Shown here in pieces: positions 13,380-25,949 of a stretch of 64,000 nt of DNA. Under the pieces are notes generated by a model. It was not told where the DNA came from and searched no databases. It saw nothing but the letters and a program-made list of their open reading frames with translations. Source of the stretch: Eutreptiella sp. 'Long Island Sound 2002' (Eukaryota; Euglenozoa; Euglenophyceae; Eutreptiales; Eutreptiaceae); contig OZ038380.1 of the NCBI GenBank assembly GCA_964036045.1, positions 166,663,872 through 166,727,871 of the forward strand. Direction: 5' to 3'. Each line of letters starts with the position of its first letter. Within the stretch, counting starts at the first letter, position 1. A program made the position numbers and the translations under genes.

Positions 13380-14095
13380 TCTGAGAACTTTCCGAGAATT
13401 TTCCGAGAATTTTCCGTCAATTTTCCGAGAATTTTCCGAGAATTTTCCGAGAATTTTCCGAGAATTTTCCGAGAATTTTCTGGGAATTTTCCAAGAATTT
13501 TCCGAGAATTTTCCGAGATTTTCCCGAGAATTTTCCGAGAATTTTCCGAGAATTTTCCGAGAATTTTCCGAGAATTTTCCGAGAGTTTTCCGAGAATTTT
13601 CCGAGAATTTTCCGTCAATTTTCCGAGAATTTTCCGAGAATTTTCCGAGAATTTTCCGTCAATTTTCCGAGAATTTTCCGAGAATTTTCCGAGAATTTTC
13701 CGAGAATTTTCCAAGAATTTTCCGAGAATTTTCCGAGAATTTTCCGAGAATGTTCCGAGAATTTTCCGAGAATTTTCCGAGAATTTTCCGAGAATTTTCC
13801 GAGAATTTTCCGAGAATTTTCTGAGAATTTTCTGAGAATTTTCAGAGAATTTTCCGAGAATTTTCCGAGAATTTTCCGAGAATTTTCAGAGAATTTTCCG
13901 AGAATTTTCCGAGAATTTTCCGAGAATTTTCTGAGAATTTTCTGTGAATTTTCAGAGAATTTTCCGAGAATTTTCCGAGAATTTTCCGAGAATTTTCAGA
14001 GAATTTTCCGAGAATTTTCTGAGAATTTTCTGAGAATTTTCCGAGAATTTTCCGAGAATTTTCCGAGAATTTTCCGAGAATCTTCCGAGAATTTT
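13380..14095. repeat. 1.43-kb tandem duplication, right copy
   Basis: This is the counterpart of 11930-12660, sharing the CTTTCCGAGAA and TTTTCTGTGAA markers and the following order C-3A-C-A-B-B-4A-H-C-B. It ends before the CGTAG cassette at 14.3 kb. Confidence 0.7.
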
Positions 14096-14319
14096 CAGAG
14101 AATTTTCTGAGAGTTTTCCGAGAATTTTCTGAGAATTTTCCGAGAATTTTCCGAGAATTTTCCGAGAATTTTCCGAGAATTTTCCGAGAATTTTCTGAGA
14201 ATTTTCTGAGAATTTTCCGAGAATTTTCCGAGAATTTTCCGAGAATTTTCCGAGAATTTTCCGAGAATTTTCCGAGAATTTTCCGAGAATTTTCCGAGAA
14301 TTTTCCGAGAATTTTCCGA

Positions 14320-14770
14320 GAATTTTCCCAGAATTTTCCGAGAATTTTCCGAGAATTTTCCGAGAATTTTCCGAGAATTTTCCGAAGATTTTTCCGAGAA
14401 TTTTCCGAGAATTTTCCGAGAATTTCCCGAGAATTTTCCGAGAATTTTCGTAGAGTTTTCTGAGAATTTTCCGAGAATTTTCCGAGAATTTTCTGAGAAT
14501 TTTCCGAGAATTTTCCGAGAATTTTCCGTCAATTTTCCGAGAATTTTCCGAGAATTTTCCGAGAATTTTCCGAGAATTTTCTGGGAATTTTCCGAGAATT
14601 TTCCGAGAATTTTCCGAGAATTTTCCGAGAATTTTCCGAGAATTTTCCGAGAATTTTCCGAGATTTTCTGAGAATTTTCCGAGAATTATCCGAGAATTTT
14701 CCGAGATTTTCCCGAGAATTTTCCGAGAATTTTCCGAGAATTTTCCGAGAATTTTCCGAGAATTTTCGGA
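14320..14770. repeat. CGTAG cassette, copy 3
   Basis: TTTTCGTAGAG at 14445-14455 and TTATCCGAGAA at 14686-14696 are 241 bp apart, two monomers fewer than copies 1 and 2. Both phase-shifting changes are present, the +1 at 14378 and the -1 at 14654-14663. Confidence 0.85.
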
Positions 14771-15114
14771 GAATTTTCCGAGAATTTTCCGAGAATTTTC
14801 CGAGAATTTTCCGAGAATTTTCCGTCAATTTTCCGAGAATTTTCCGAGAATTTTCCGAGAATTTTCCGTCAATTTTCCGAGAATTTTCCGAGAATTTTCC
14901 GAGAATTTTCCGAGAATTTTCCAAGAATTTTCCGAGAATTTTCCGAGAATTTTCCGAGAATGTTCCGAGAATTTTCCGAGAATTTTCCGAGAATTTTCCG
15001 AGAATTTTCCGAGAATTTTCCGAGAATTTTCTGAGAATTTTCTGAGAATTTTCAGAGAATTTTCCGAGAATTTTCCGAGAATTTTCCGAGAATTTTCAGA
15101 GAATTTTCCGAGAA

Positions 15115-15135
15115 TTTTCCGAGTTTTCCCGAGAA
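15115..15135. other. Single -1 phase shift in the 11-bp register
   Basis: Two monomers here total 21 bp because a 9-bp GAG-ending unit is followed by a 12-bp CCCGAGAA unit. Monomer starts change from 1 to 0 modulo 11. It occurs once in the window and lies next to TTTTTCGACAA at about 15158, so this spot has several private changes. Confidence 0.85.
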
Positions 15136-16509
15136 TTTTCCGAGAATTTTCCGAGAATTTTTCGACAATTTTCCGAGAATTTTCCGAGAATTTTCCGAGA
15201 ATTTTCCGAGAATTTTCCGAGAATTTTCCGTCAATTTTCCGAGAATTTTCCGAGAATTTTCCGAGAATTTTCCGTCAATTTTCCGAGAATTTTCCGAGAA
15301 TTTTCCGAGAATTTTCCGAGAATTTTCCAAGAATTTTCCGAGAATTTTCCGAGAATTTTCCGAGAATGTTCCGAGAATTTTCCGAGAATTTTCCGAGAAT
15401 TTTCCGAGAATTTTCCGAGAATTTTCCGAGAATTTTCCGAGAATTTTCTGAGAATTTTCTGAGAATTTTCAGAGAATTTTCCGAGAATTTTCCGAGAATT
15501 TTCCGAGAATTTTCAGAGAATTTTCCGAGAATTTTCAGAGAATTTTCTGAGAATTTTCCGAGAATTTTCCGAGAATTTTCCGAGAATTTTCCGAGAATTT
15601 TCCGAGAATTTTCTCAGAATTTTCTGAGAATTTTCCGAGAATTTTCCGAGAATTTTCCGAGAATTTTCCGAGAATTTTCCGAGAATTTTCCGAGAATTTT
15701 CAGAGAATTTTCTGAGAATTTTCCGAGAATTTTCTGAGAATTTTCCGAGAATTTTCCGAGAATTTTCCGAGAATTTTCCGAGAATTTTCCGAGAATTTTC
15801 TGAGAATTTTCTGAGAATTTTCCGAGAATTTTCTGAGAATTTTCCGTCAATTTTCCGAGAATTTTCCGAGAATTTTCCGAGAATTTTCCCAGAATGTTCC
15901 GAGAATTTTCCGAGAATTTTCCGAGAATTTTCCAAGAATTTTCCGAGAATTTTCCGAGAATTTTCCGAGAATGTTCCGAGAATTTTCCGAGAATTTTCCG
16001 AGAATTTTCCGAGAATGTTCCGAGAATTTTCGGAGAATTTTCCGAGAATTTTCCGAGAATTTTCCGAGAATTTTCCGAGAATTTTCTGAGAATTTTCTGA
16101 GAATTTTCAGAGAATTTTCCGAGAATTTTCTGAGAATTTTCTGGGAATTTTCCGAGAATTTTCCGAGAATTTTCCGAGAATTTTCCGAGAATTTTCCGAG
16201 AATTTTCAGAGAATTTTCCGAGAATTTTCTGAGAATTTTCTGAGAATTTTCCGAGAATTTTCCGAGAATTTTCCGAGAATTTTCCGAGAATCTTCCCAGA
16301 ATTTTCAGAGAATTTTCTGAGAATTTACCGAGAATTTTCTGAGAATTTTCCGAGAATTTTCCGAGAATTTTCCGAGAATTTTCCGAGAATTTTCCGAGAA
16401 TTTTCTGAGAATTTTCTGAGAATTTTCCGAGAATTTTCCGAGAATTTTCCGAGAATTTTCCGAGAATTTTCAGAGAATTTTCTGAGAATTTTCCGAGAAT
16501 TTTCTGAGA

Positions 16510-17790
16510 ATTTTCCGAGAATTTTCCGAGAATTTTCCGAGAATTTTCCGAGAATTTTCCGAGAATTTTCTGAGAATTTTCTGAGAATTTTCCGAGAATT
16601 TTCCGAGAATTTTCCGTCAATTTTCCGAGAATTTTCCGAGAATTTTCCGAGAATTTTCCCAGAATTTTCCGAGAATTTTCCGAGAATTTTCCGAGAATTT
16701 TCCAAGAATTTTCCGAGAATTTTCCGAGAATTTTCCGAGAATGTTCCGAGAATTTTCCGAGAATTTTCCGAGAATTTTCCGAGAATGTTCCGAGAATTTT
16801 CCGAGAATTTTCCGAGAGTTTTCCGAGAATTTTCCGAGAATTTTCCGAGAATTTTCTGAGAATTTTCTGAGAATTTTCAGAGAATTTTCCGAGAATTTTC
16901 TGAGAATTTTCTGAGAATTTTCCGAGAATTTTCCGAGAATTTTCCGAGAATTTTCCGAGAATTTTCTGAGAATTTTCAGAGAATTTTCCGAGAATTTTCT
17001 GAGAATTTTCCGAGAATTTTCCGAGAATCTTCCGAGAATTTTGAGAGAATTTTCTGAAAATTTTCCGAGAATTTTCTGAGAATTTTCCGAGAATTTTCTG
17101 AGAATTTTCAGAGAATTTTCCGAGAATTTTCCGAGAATTTTCTGAGAATTTTCTGAGAATTTTCCGAGAATTTTCCGAGAATTTTCCGAGAATTTTCCGA
17201 GAATGTTCCGAGAATTTTCCAAGAATTTCCCGAGAATTTTCCGAGAATTTTCCGAGAATTTTCTGAGAATTTTCCGAGAATTTTCCGAGAATTTTCTGAG
17301 AATTTTCCGAGAATTTTCCGAGAATTTTCCGTCAATTTTCCGAGAATTTTCCGAGAATTTTCCGAGAATTTTCCGAGAATTTTCTGAGAATTTTCCGAGA
17401 ATTTTCCGAGAATTTTCCGAGAATTTTCCGAGAATTTTCCGAGAATTTTCCGAGAATTTTCCGAGAATTTCCCGAGAATTTTCCGAGAATTTTCCGAGAA
17501 TTTTCTGAGAATTTTCCGAGAATTTTCCGAGAATTTTCAGAGAATTTTCCGAGAATTTTCCGAGAATTTTCTGAGAATTTTCTGAGAATTTTCCGAGAAT
17601 TTTCCGAGAATTTTCCGAGAATTTTCCGAGAATTTTCCGAGAATTTTCCGAGAATTTTCCGAGAATTTTCCGAGAATTTTCCGAGAATTTTCAGAGAATT
17701 TTCTGAGAATTTTCCGAGAATTTTCTGAGAATTTTCCGAGATTTTTCCGAGAATTTTCCGAGAATTTTCCGAGAATTTTCCGAGAATTTT
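16510..17790. repeat. 1,892-bp tandem duplication, left copy
   Basis: This stretch is repeated 1,892 bp (172 monomers) downstream. The - strand reading of 16617-17222 and that of 18509-19114 are the same over 201 codons, and the + strand reading of 17203-17508 equals that of 19095-19400. The match ends near 17790, shortly after a GAGATTTTTCC change at 17741 that both copies share. A visible difference is TTTTGAGAGAA at about 17040, where the right copy has TTTTCAGAGAA. Confidence 0.85.
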
Positions 17791-18399
17791 CAGAGAATTT
17801 TCTGAGAATTTTCCGAGAATTTTCCGAGAATTTTCCGAGAATTTTCCGAGAATTTTCCGAGAATTTTCAGAGAATTTTCTGAGAATTTTCCGAGAATTTT
17901 CTGAGAATTTTCCGAGAATTTTCCGAGAATTTTCCGAGAATTTTCCGAGAATTTTCCGAGAATTTTCTGAGAATTTTCTGAGAATTTTCCGAGAATTTTC
18001 CGAGAATTTTCCGTCAATTTTCCGAGAATTTTCCGAGAATTTTCCGAGAATTTTCCCAGAATTTTCCGAGAATTTTCCGAGAATTTTCCGAGAATTTTCC
18101 AAGAATTTTCCGAGAATTTTCCGAGAATTTTCCGAGAATGTTCCGAGAATTTTCCGAGAATTTTCCGAGAATTTTCCGAGAATGTTCCGAGAATTTTCCG
18201 AGAATTTTCCGAGAGTTTTCCGAGAATTTTCCGAGAATTTTCCGAGAATTTTCTGAGAATTTTCTGAGAATTTTCAGAGAATTTTCCGAGAATTTTCTGA
18301 GAATTTTCTGAGAATTTTCCGAGAATTTTCCGAGAATTTTCCGAGAATTTTCCGAGAATTTTCTGAGAATTTTCAGAGAATTTTCCGAGAATTTTCTGA

Positions 18400-19682
18400 G
18401 AATTTTCCGAGAATTTTCCGAGAATTTTCCGAGAATTTTCCGAGAATTTTCCGAGAATTTTCTGAGAATTTTCTGAGAATTTTCCGAGAATTTTCCGAGA
18501 ATTTTCCGTCAATTTTCCGAGAATTTTCCGAGAATTTTCCGAGAATTTTCCCAGAATTTTCCGAGAATTTTCCGAGAATTTTCCGAGAATTTTCCAAGAA
18601 TTTTCCGAGAATTTTCCGAGAATTTTCCGAGAATGTTCCGAGAATTTTCCGAGAATTTTCCGAGAATTTTCCGAGAATGTTCCGAGAATTTTCCGAGAAT
18701 TTTCCGAGAGTTTTCCGAGAATTTTCCGAGAATTTTCCGAGAATTTTCTGAGAATTTTCTGAGAATTTTCAGAGAATTTTCCGAGAATTTTCTGAGAATT
18801 TTCTGAGAATTTTCCGAGAATTTTCCGAGAATTTTCCGAGAATTTTCCGAGAATTTTCTGAGAATTTTCAGAGAATTTTCCGAGAATTTTCTGAGAATTT
18901 TCCGAGAATTTTCCGAGAATCTTCCGAGAATTTTCAGAGAATTTTCTGAAAATTTTCCGAGAATTTTCTGAGAATTTTCCGAGAATTTTCTGAGAATTTT
19001 CAGAGAATTTTCCGAGAATTTTCCGAGAATTTTCTGAGAATTTTCTGAGAATTTTCCGAGAATTTTCCGAGAATTTTCCGAGAATTTTCCGAGAATGTTC
19101 CGAGAATTTTCCAAGAATTTCCCGAGAATTTTCCGAGAATTTTCCGAGAATTTTCTGAGAATTTTCCGAGAATTTTCCGAGAATTTTCTGAGAATTTTCC
19201 GAGAATTTTCCGAGAATTTTCCGTCAATTTTCCGAGAATTTTCCGAGAATTTTCCGAGAATTTTCCGAGAATTTTCTGAGAATTTTCCGAGAATTTTCCG
19301 AGAATTTTCCGAGAATTTTCCGAGAATTTTCCGAGAATTTTCCGAGAATTTTCCGAGAATTTCCCGAGAATTTTCCGAGAATTTTCCGAGAATTTTCTGA
19401 GAATTTTCCGAGAATTTTCCGAGAATTTTCAGAGAATTTTCCGAGAATTTTCCGAGAATTTTCTGAGAATTTTCTGAGAATTTTCCGAGAATTTTCCGAG
19501 AATTTTCCGAGAATTTTCCGAGAATTTTCCGAGAATTTTCCGAGAATTTTCCGAGAATTTTCCGAGAATTTTCCGAGAATTTTCAGAGAATTTTCTGAGA
19601 ATTTTCCGAGAATTTTCTGAGAATTTTCCGAGATTTTTCCGAGAATTTTCCGAGAATTTTCCGAGAATTTTCCGAGAATTTT
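18400..19682. repeat. 1,892-bp tandem duplication, right copy
   Basis: Counterpart of 16510-17790 at +1,892 bp, abutting it as a tandem unit. It includes a paired-F module (18634/18678), a GAGAG monomer near 18711 and the FP-type stretch starting at 19096. A third, more diverged version lies at about 24.2-25.5 kb. Confidence 0.85.
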
Positions 19683-21119
19683 CTGAGAATTTTCTGAGAA
19701 TTTTCCGAGAATTTTCCGAGAATTTTCCGTCAATTTTCCGAGAATTTTCCGAGAATTTTCCGAGAATTTTCCGAGAATTTTCCGAGAATTTTCCGAGAAT
19801 TTTCTGGGAATTTTCCGAGAATTTTCCGAGAATTTTCCGAGATTTTCCCGAGAATTTTCCGAGAATTTTCCGAGAATTTTCCGAGAATTTTCCGAGAATT
19901 TTCCGAGAATTTTCCGAGAATTTTCCGAGAATTTTCCGAGAATTTTCCGTCAATTTTCCGAGAATTTTCCGAGAATTTTCCGAGAATTTTCCGTCAATTT
20001 TCCGAGAATTTTCCGAGAATTTTCCGAGAATTTTCCGAGAATTTTCCAAGAATTTTCCGAGAATTTTCCGAGAATTTTCCGAGAATGTTCCGAGAATTTT
20101 CCGAGAATTTTCCGAGAATTTTCCGAGAATTTTCCGAGAATTTTCCGAGAATTTTCTGAGAATTTTCTGAGAATTTTCAGAGAATTTTCCGAGAATTTTC
20201 CGAGAATTTTCCGAGAATTTTCAGAGAATTTTCCGAGAATTTTCTGAGAATTTTCTGAGAATTTTCCGAGAATTTTCCGAGAATTTTCCGAGAATTTTCC
20301 GAGAATCTTCCGAGAATTTTCAGAGAATTTTCTGAGAATTTTCCGAGAATTTTCTGAGAAGTTTCCGAGAATTTTCCGAGAATTTTCCGAGAATTTTCCG
20401 AGAATTTTCCGAGAATTTTCTGAGAATTTTCTGAGAATTTTCCGAGAATTTTCCGAGAATTTTCCGAGAATTTTCTGAGAATTTTCCGAGAATTTTCCGA
20501 GAATTTTCCGAGAATTTTCCGAGAATTTTCCGAGAATTTTCAGAGAATTTTCAGAGAATTTTCCGAGAATTTTCCGAGAATTTTCCGAGAATTTTCCGAG
20601 AATTTTCCGAGAATTTTCCGGGAATTTTCCGAGAATTTTCAGAGAATTTTCTGAGAATTTTCCGAGAATTTTCTGAGAATTTTCCGAGAATTTTCCGAGA
20701 ATTTTCCGAGAATTTTCCGAGAATTTTCCGAGAATTTTCTGAGAATTTTCTGAGAATTTTCCGAGAATTTTCCGAGAATTTTCCGTCAATTTTCCGAGAA
20801 TTTTCCAAGAATTTTCGGAGAATTTTCCGAGAATTTTCCGAGAATTTTCCGAGAATTTTCTGGGAATTTTCCGAGAATTTTCCGAGAATTTTCCGAGATT
20901 TTCCCGAGAATTTTCCGAGAATTTTCCGAGAATTTTCCGAGAATTTTCCGAGAATTTTCCGAGAATTTTCCGAGAATTTTCCGAGAATTTTCCGAGAATT
21001 TTCCGTCAATTTTCCGAGAATTTTCCGAGAATTTTCCGAGAATTTTCCGTCAATTTTCCGAGAATTTTCCGAGAATTTTCCGAGAATTTTCCGAGAATTT
21101 TCCGAGAATTTTCCGAGAA

Positions 21120-21427
21120 TTTTCCAAGAATTTTCCAAGAATTTTCCGAGAATTTTCCGAGAATTTTCCGTCAATTTTCCGAGAATTTTCCGAGAATGTT
21201 CCGAGAATTTTCCGAGAATTTTCCGAGAATTTTCCGAGAATTTTCCGAGAATTTTCTGAGAATTTTCTGAGAATTTTCTGAGAATTTTTAGAGAATTTTC
21301 CGAGAATTTTCCGAGAATTTTCCGAGAATTTTCAGAGAATTTTCCGAGAATCTTCTGAGAATTTTCTGAGAATTTTCCGAGAATTTTCCGAGAATTTTCC
21401 GAGAATTTTCCGAGAATTTTCCGAGAA
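21120..21427. repeat. 308-bp local tandem duplication, left copy
   Basis: A unit of 28 monomers opens with two adjacent E monomers at 21120 and 21131. It continues through D, F, three B monomers, a TTTTTAGAGAA monomer near 21284, C, and M at 21351. The same series follows immediately after it. Confidence 0.85.
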
Positions 21428-21720
21428 TTTTCCAAGAATTTTCCAAGAATTTTCCGAGAATTTTCCGAGAATTTTCCGTCAATTTTCCGAGAATTTTCCG
21501 AGAATGTTCCGAGAATTTTCCGAGAATTTTCCGAGAATTTTCCGAGAATTTTCCGAGAATTTTCTGAGAATTTTCTGAGAATTTTCTGAGAATTTTTAGA
21601 GAATTTTCCGAGAATTTTCCGAGAATTTTCCGAGAATTTTCAGAGAATTTTCCGAGAATCTTCTGAGAATTTTCTGAGAATTTTCCGAGAATTTTCCGAG
21701 AATTTTCCGAGAATTTTCCG
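21428..21720. repeat. 308-bp local tandem duplication, right copy
   Basis: The E pair recurs at 21428/21439 and M at 21659, each 308 bp after the first copy. TTTTTAGAGAA, a variant I did not see elsewhere, is present in both. The copy then runs into H at about 21724 and the usual cassette order. Confidence 0.85.
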
Positions 21721-23693
21721 AGAATCTTCCGAGAATTTTCAGAGAATTTTCTGAGAATTTTCCGAGAATTTTCTGAGAAGTTTCCGAGAATTTTCCGAGA
21801 ATTTTCCGAGAATTTTCCGAGAATTTTCCGAGAATTTTCTGAGAATTTTCTGAGAATTTTCCGAGAATTTTCCGAGAATTTTCCGAGAATTTTCTGAGAA
21901 TTTTCCGAGAATTTTCCGAGAATTTTCCGAGAATTTTCCGAGAATTTTCCGAGAATTTTCAGAGAATTTTCTGAGAATTTTCCGAGAATTTTCTGAGAAT
22001 TTTCTGAGAATTTTCTGAGAATTTTCCGAGAATTTTCCGAGAATTTTCCGAGAATTTTCCGAGAATTTTCAGAGAATTTTCAGAGAATTTTCCGAGAATT
22101 TTCCGAGAATTTTCCGAGAATTTTCCGAGAATTTTCCGAGAATTTTCCGAGAATTTTCCGAGAATTTTCAGAGAATTTTCTGAGAATTTTCCGAGAATTT
22201 TCTGAGAATTTTCCGAGAATTTTCCGAGAATTTTCCGAGAATTTTCCGTCAATTTTCCGAGAATTTTCCGAGAATTTTCCGAGAATTTTCCGTCAATTTT
22301 CCGAGAATTTTCCGAGAATTTTCCGAGAATTTTCCGAGAATTTTCCAAGAATTTTCCGAGAATTTTCCGAGAATTTTCCGAGAATGTTCCGAGAATTTTC
22401 CGAGAATTTTCCGAGAATTTTCCGAGAATTTTCCGAGAATTTTCCGAGAATTTTCTGACAATTTTCTGAGAATTTTCAGAGAATTTTCCGAGAATTTTCC
22501 GAGAATTTTCCGAGAATTTTCAGAGAATTTTCCGAGAATCTTCTGAGAATTTTCTGAGAATTTTCCGAGAATTTTCCGAGAATTTTCCGAGAATTTTCCG
22601 AGAATCTTCCGAGAATTTTCAGAGAATTTTCTGAGAATTTTCCGAGAATTTTCTGAGAAGTTTCCGAAAATTTTCCGAGAATTTTCCGAGAATTTTCCGA
22701 GAATTTTCCGAGAATTTTCTGAGAATTTTCTGAGAATTTTCCGAGAATTTTCCGAGAATTTTCCGAGAATTTTCTGAGAATTTTCCCAGAATTTTCCGAG
22801 AATTTTCCGAGAATTTTCCGAGAATTTTCCGAGAATTTTCAGAGAATTTTCTGAGAATTTTCCGAGAATTTTCTGAGAATTTTCCGAGAATTTTCCGAGA
22901 ATTTTCCGAGAATTTTCCGAGAATTTTCCGAGAATTTTCAGAGAATTTTCTGAGAATTTTCCGAGAATTTTCCGAGAATTTTCTGAGAATTTTCCGAGAA
23001 TTTTCCGAGAATTTTCCGAGAATTTTCCGAGAATTTTCCGAGAATTTTCAGAGAATTTTCTGAGAATTTTCCGAGAATTTTCTGAGAATTTTCTGAGAAT
23101 TTTCTGAGAATTTTCCGAGAATTTTCCGAGAATTTTCCGAGAATTTTCCGAGAATTTTCAGAGAATTTTCAGAGAATTTTCCGAGAATTTTCCGAGAATT
23201 TTCCGAGAATTTTCCGAGAATTTTCCGAGAATTTTCCGAGAATTTTCCGAGAATTTTCCGAGAATTTTCCGAGAATTTTCTGAGAATTTTCTGAGAATTT
23301 TCCGAGAATTTTCCGAGAATTTTCCGAGAATTTTCCGAGAATTTTCCGAGAATTTTCCGAGAATTTTCGGAGAATTTTCCGAGAATTTTCCGAGAATTTT
23401 CAGAGAATTTTCTGAGAATTTTCCGAGAATTTTCTGAGAATTTTCCGAGAATTTTCCGAGAATTTTCCGAGAATTTTCCGAGAATTTTCCGAGAATTTTC
23501 TGAGAATTTTCTGAGAATTTTCCGAGAATTTTCTGAGAATTTTCCGTCAATTTTCCGAGAATTTTCCGAGAATTTTCCGAGAATTTTCCCAGAATTTTCC
23601 GAGAATTTTCCGAGAATTTTCCGAGAATTTTCCAAGAATTTTCCGAGAATTTTCCGAGAATTTTCCGAGAATGTTCCGAGTATTTTCCGAGAA

Positions 23694-23705
23694 TTTTCTC
23701 GAGAA
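23694..23705. other. Single +1 phase shift creating a perfect palindrome
   Basis: TTTTCTCGAGAA is a 12-bp monomer with one added base. It contains TTCTCGAGAA, a perfect 10-bp palindrome including CTCGAG, where the usual monomer is only quasi-palindromic. Phase returns from 0 to 1 modulo 11. Confidence 0.85.
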
Positions 23706-24209
23706 TTTTCCGAGAATGTTCCGAGAATTTTCCGAGAATTTTCCGAGAATTTTCCGAGAATTTTCCGAGAATTTTCCGAGAATTTTCTGAGAATTTTCTG
23801 AGAATTTTCAGAGAATTTTCCGAGAATTTTCTGAGAATTTTCTGAGAATTTTCCGAGAATTTTCCGAGAATTTTCCGAGAATTTTCCGAGAATTTTCCGA
23901 GAATTTTCACAGAATTTTCCGAGAATTTTCTGAGAATTTTCTGAGAATTTTCCGAGAATTTTCCGAGAATTTTCCGAGAATTTTCCGAGAATCTTCCCAG
24001 AATTTTCAGAGAATTTTCTGAGAATTTTCCGAGAATTTTCTGAGAATTTTCCGAGAATTTTCCGAGAATTTTCCGAGAATTTTCGGAGAATTTTCCGAGA
24101 ATTTTCTGAGAATTTTCTGAGAATTTTCCGAGAATTTTCCGAGAATTTTCCGAGAATTTTCCGAGAATTTTCAGAGAATTTTCTGAGAATTTTCCGAGAA
24201 TTTTCTGAG

Positions 24210-25500
24210 AATTTTCCGAGAATTTTCCGAGAATTTTCCGAGAATTTTCCGAGAATTTTCCGAGAATTTTCTGAGAATTTTCTGAGAATTTTCCGAGAAT
24301 TTTCCGAGAATTTTCCGTCAATTTTCCGAGAATTTTCCGAGAATTTTCCGAGAATTTTCCCAGAATTTTCCGAGAATTTTCCGAGAATTTTCCGAGAATT
24401 TTCCAAGAATTTTCCGAGAATTTTCCGAGAATTTTCCGAGAATGTTCCGAGAATTTTCCGAGAATTTTCCGAGAATTTTCCGAGAATGTTCCGAGAATTT
24501 TCCGAGAATTTTCCGAGAGTTTTCCGAGAATTTTCCGAGAATTTTCCGAGAATTTTCTGAGAATTTTCTGAGAATTTTCAGAGAATTTTCCGAGAATTTT
24601 CTGAGAATTTTCTGAGAATTTTCCGAGAATTTTCCGAGAATTTTCCGAGAATTTTCCGAGAATTTTCTGAGAATTTTCAGAGAATTTTCCGAGAATTTTC
24701 TGAGAATTTTCCGAGAATTTTCCGAGAATCTTCCGAGAATTTTCAGAGAATTTTCTGAGAATTTTCCGAGAATTTTCTGAGAATTTTCCGAGAATTTTCT
24801 GAGAATTTTCAGAGAATTTTCCGAGAATTTTCCGAGAATTTTCTGAGAATTTTCTGAGAATTTTCCGAGAATTTTCCGAGAATTTTCCGAGAATTTTCCG
24901 AGAATGTTCCGAGAATTTTCCAAGAATTTCCCGAGAATTTTCCGAGAATTTTCCGAGAATTTTCTGAGAATTTTCCGAGAATTTTCGGAGAATTTTCTGA
25001 GAATTTTCCGAGAATTTTCCGAGAATTTTCCGTCAATTTTCCGAGAATTTTCCGAGAATTTTCCGAGAATTTTCCGAGAATTTTCTGAGAATTTTCCGAG
25101 AATTTTCCGAGAATTTTCCGAGAATTTTCCGAGAATTTTCCGAGAATTTTCCGAGAATTTTCCGAGAATTTTCCGAGAATTTCCCGAGAATTTTCCGAGA
25201 ATTTTCCGAGAATTTTCTGAGAATTTTCCGAGAATTTTCCGAGAATTTTCCGAGAATTTTCCGAGAATTTTCCGAGAATTTTCTGAGAATTTTCTGAGAA
25301 TTTTCCGAGAATTTTCCGAGAATTTTCCGAGAATTTTCCGAGAATTTTCCGAGAATTTTCCGAGAATTTTCCGAGAATTTTCCGAGAATTTTCCGAGAAT
25401 TTTCTGAGAATTTTCCGAGAATTTTCCGAGAATTTTCCGAGAATTTTCCGAGAATTTTCCGAGAATTTTCTGAGAATTTTCTGAGAATTTTCCGAGAATT
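24210..25500. repeat. Third dispersed copy of the 1,892-bp unit
   Basis: The variant order here matches 18.4-19.7 kb at an offset of 5,809 bp, which is 528 monomers plus one base. The extra base is the single-nucleotide insertion at 23694. The stretch 24809-25036 corresponds to 17108-17335 and 19000-19227. It carries a paired F at 24443/24487 and a GAGAG monomer near 24511. Confidence 0.75.
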
Positions 25501-25509
25501 TTCCGAGAA

Positions 25510-25949
25510 TTTTCCGTCAATTTTCCGAGAATTTTCCGAGAATTTTCCGAGAATTTTCCGAGAATTTTCTGGGAATTTTCCGAGAATTTTCCGAGAATTT
25601 TCCGAGATTTTCCCGAGAATTTTCCGAGAATTTTCCGAGAATTTTCCGAGAATTTTCCGAGAATTTTCCGAGAATTTTCCGAGAATTTTCCGAGAATTTT
25701 CCGAGAATTTTCCGTCAATTTTCCGAGAATTTTCCGAGAATTTTCCGAGAATTTTCCGTCAATTTTCCGAGAATTTTCCGAGAATTTTCCGAGAATTTTC
25801 CGAGAATTTTCCAAGAATTTTCCGAGAATTTTCCGAGAATTTTCCGAGAATGTTCCGAGAATTTTCCGAGAATTTTCCGAGAATTTTCCGAGAATTTTCC
25901 GAGAATTTTCCGAGAATTTTCTGAGAATTTTCTGAGAATTTTCAGAGAA
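25510..25949. repeat. Exemplar of the higher-order cassette spine
   Basis: This stretch shows the recurring order of monomer variants clearly. D starts at 25510, then four A, I at 25565, two A, J at 25598-25619, eight A, D at 25708, three A, D at 25752, four A, E at 25807, three A, F at 25851, about six A, B at 25917 and 25928, and C at 25939. D-to-D and E-to-F spacings are 44 bp and D-to-E is 55 bp. The same order, with A-runs a few monomers longer or shorter, recurs through the window, for example near 12.2, 20.0, 27.0, 35.2, 37.0, 48.2 and 58.1 kb. It is a higher-order repeat of variable length rather than one fixed unit. Confidence 0.85.

Larger units (their letters stand above)
1..20300. 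repeat. Domain I: heterogeneous satellite block without variant M
   Basis: This part is built from variants A-J with irregular spacing. Successive F monomers (TGTTCCGAGAA) lie at 1134, 2157, 3950, 4775, 6117, 7151, 7646, 8669, 9461 and 10187, giving intervals from about 0.5 to 1.8 kb. Variant K (GTTTCCGAGAA) appears once, at 4225. Variant M (TCTTCTGAGAA) was not seen here. The block contains the 5.0-kb, 1.43-kb and 1.89-kb duplications listed separately. The right border is drawn just before the first K of the central domain at 20361 and is approximate. Confidence 0.7.
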
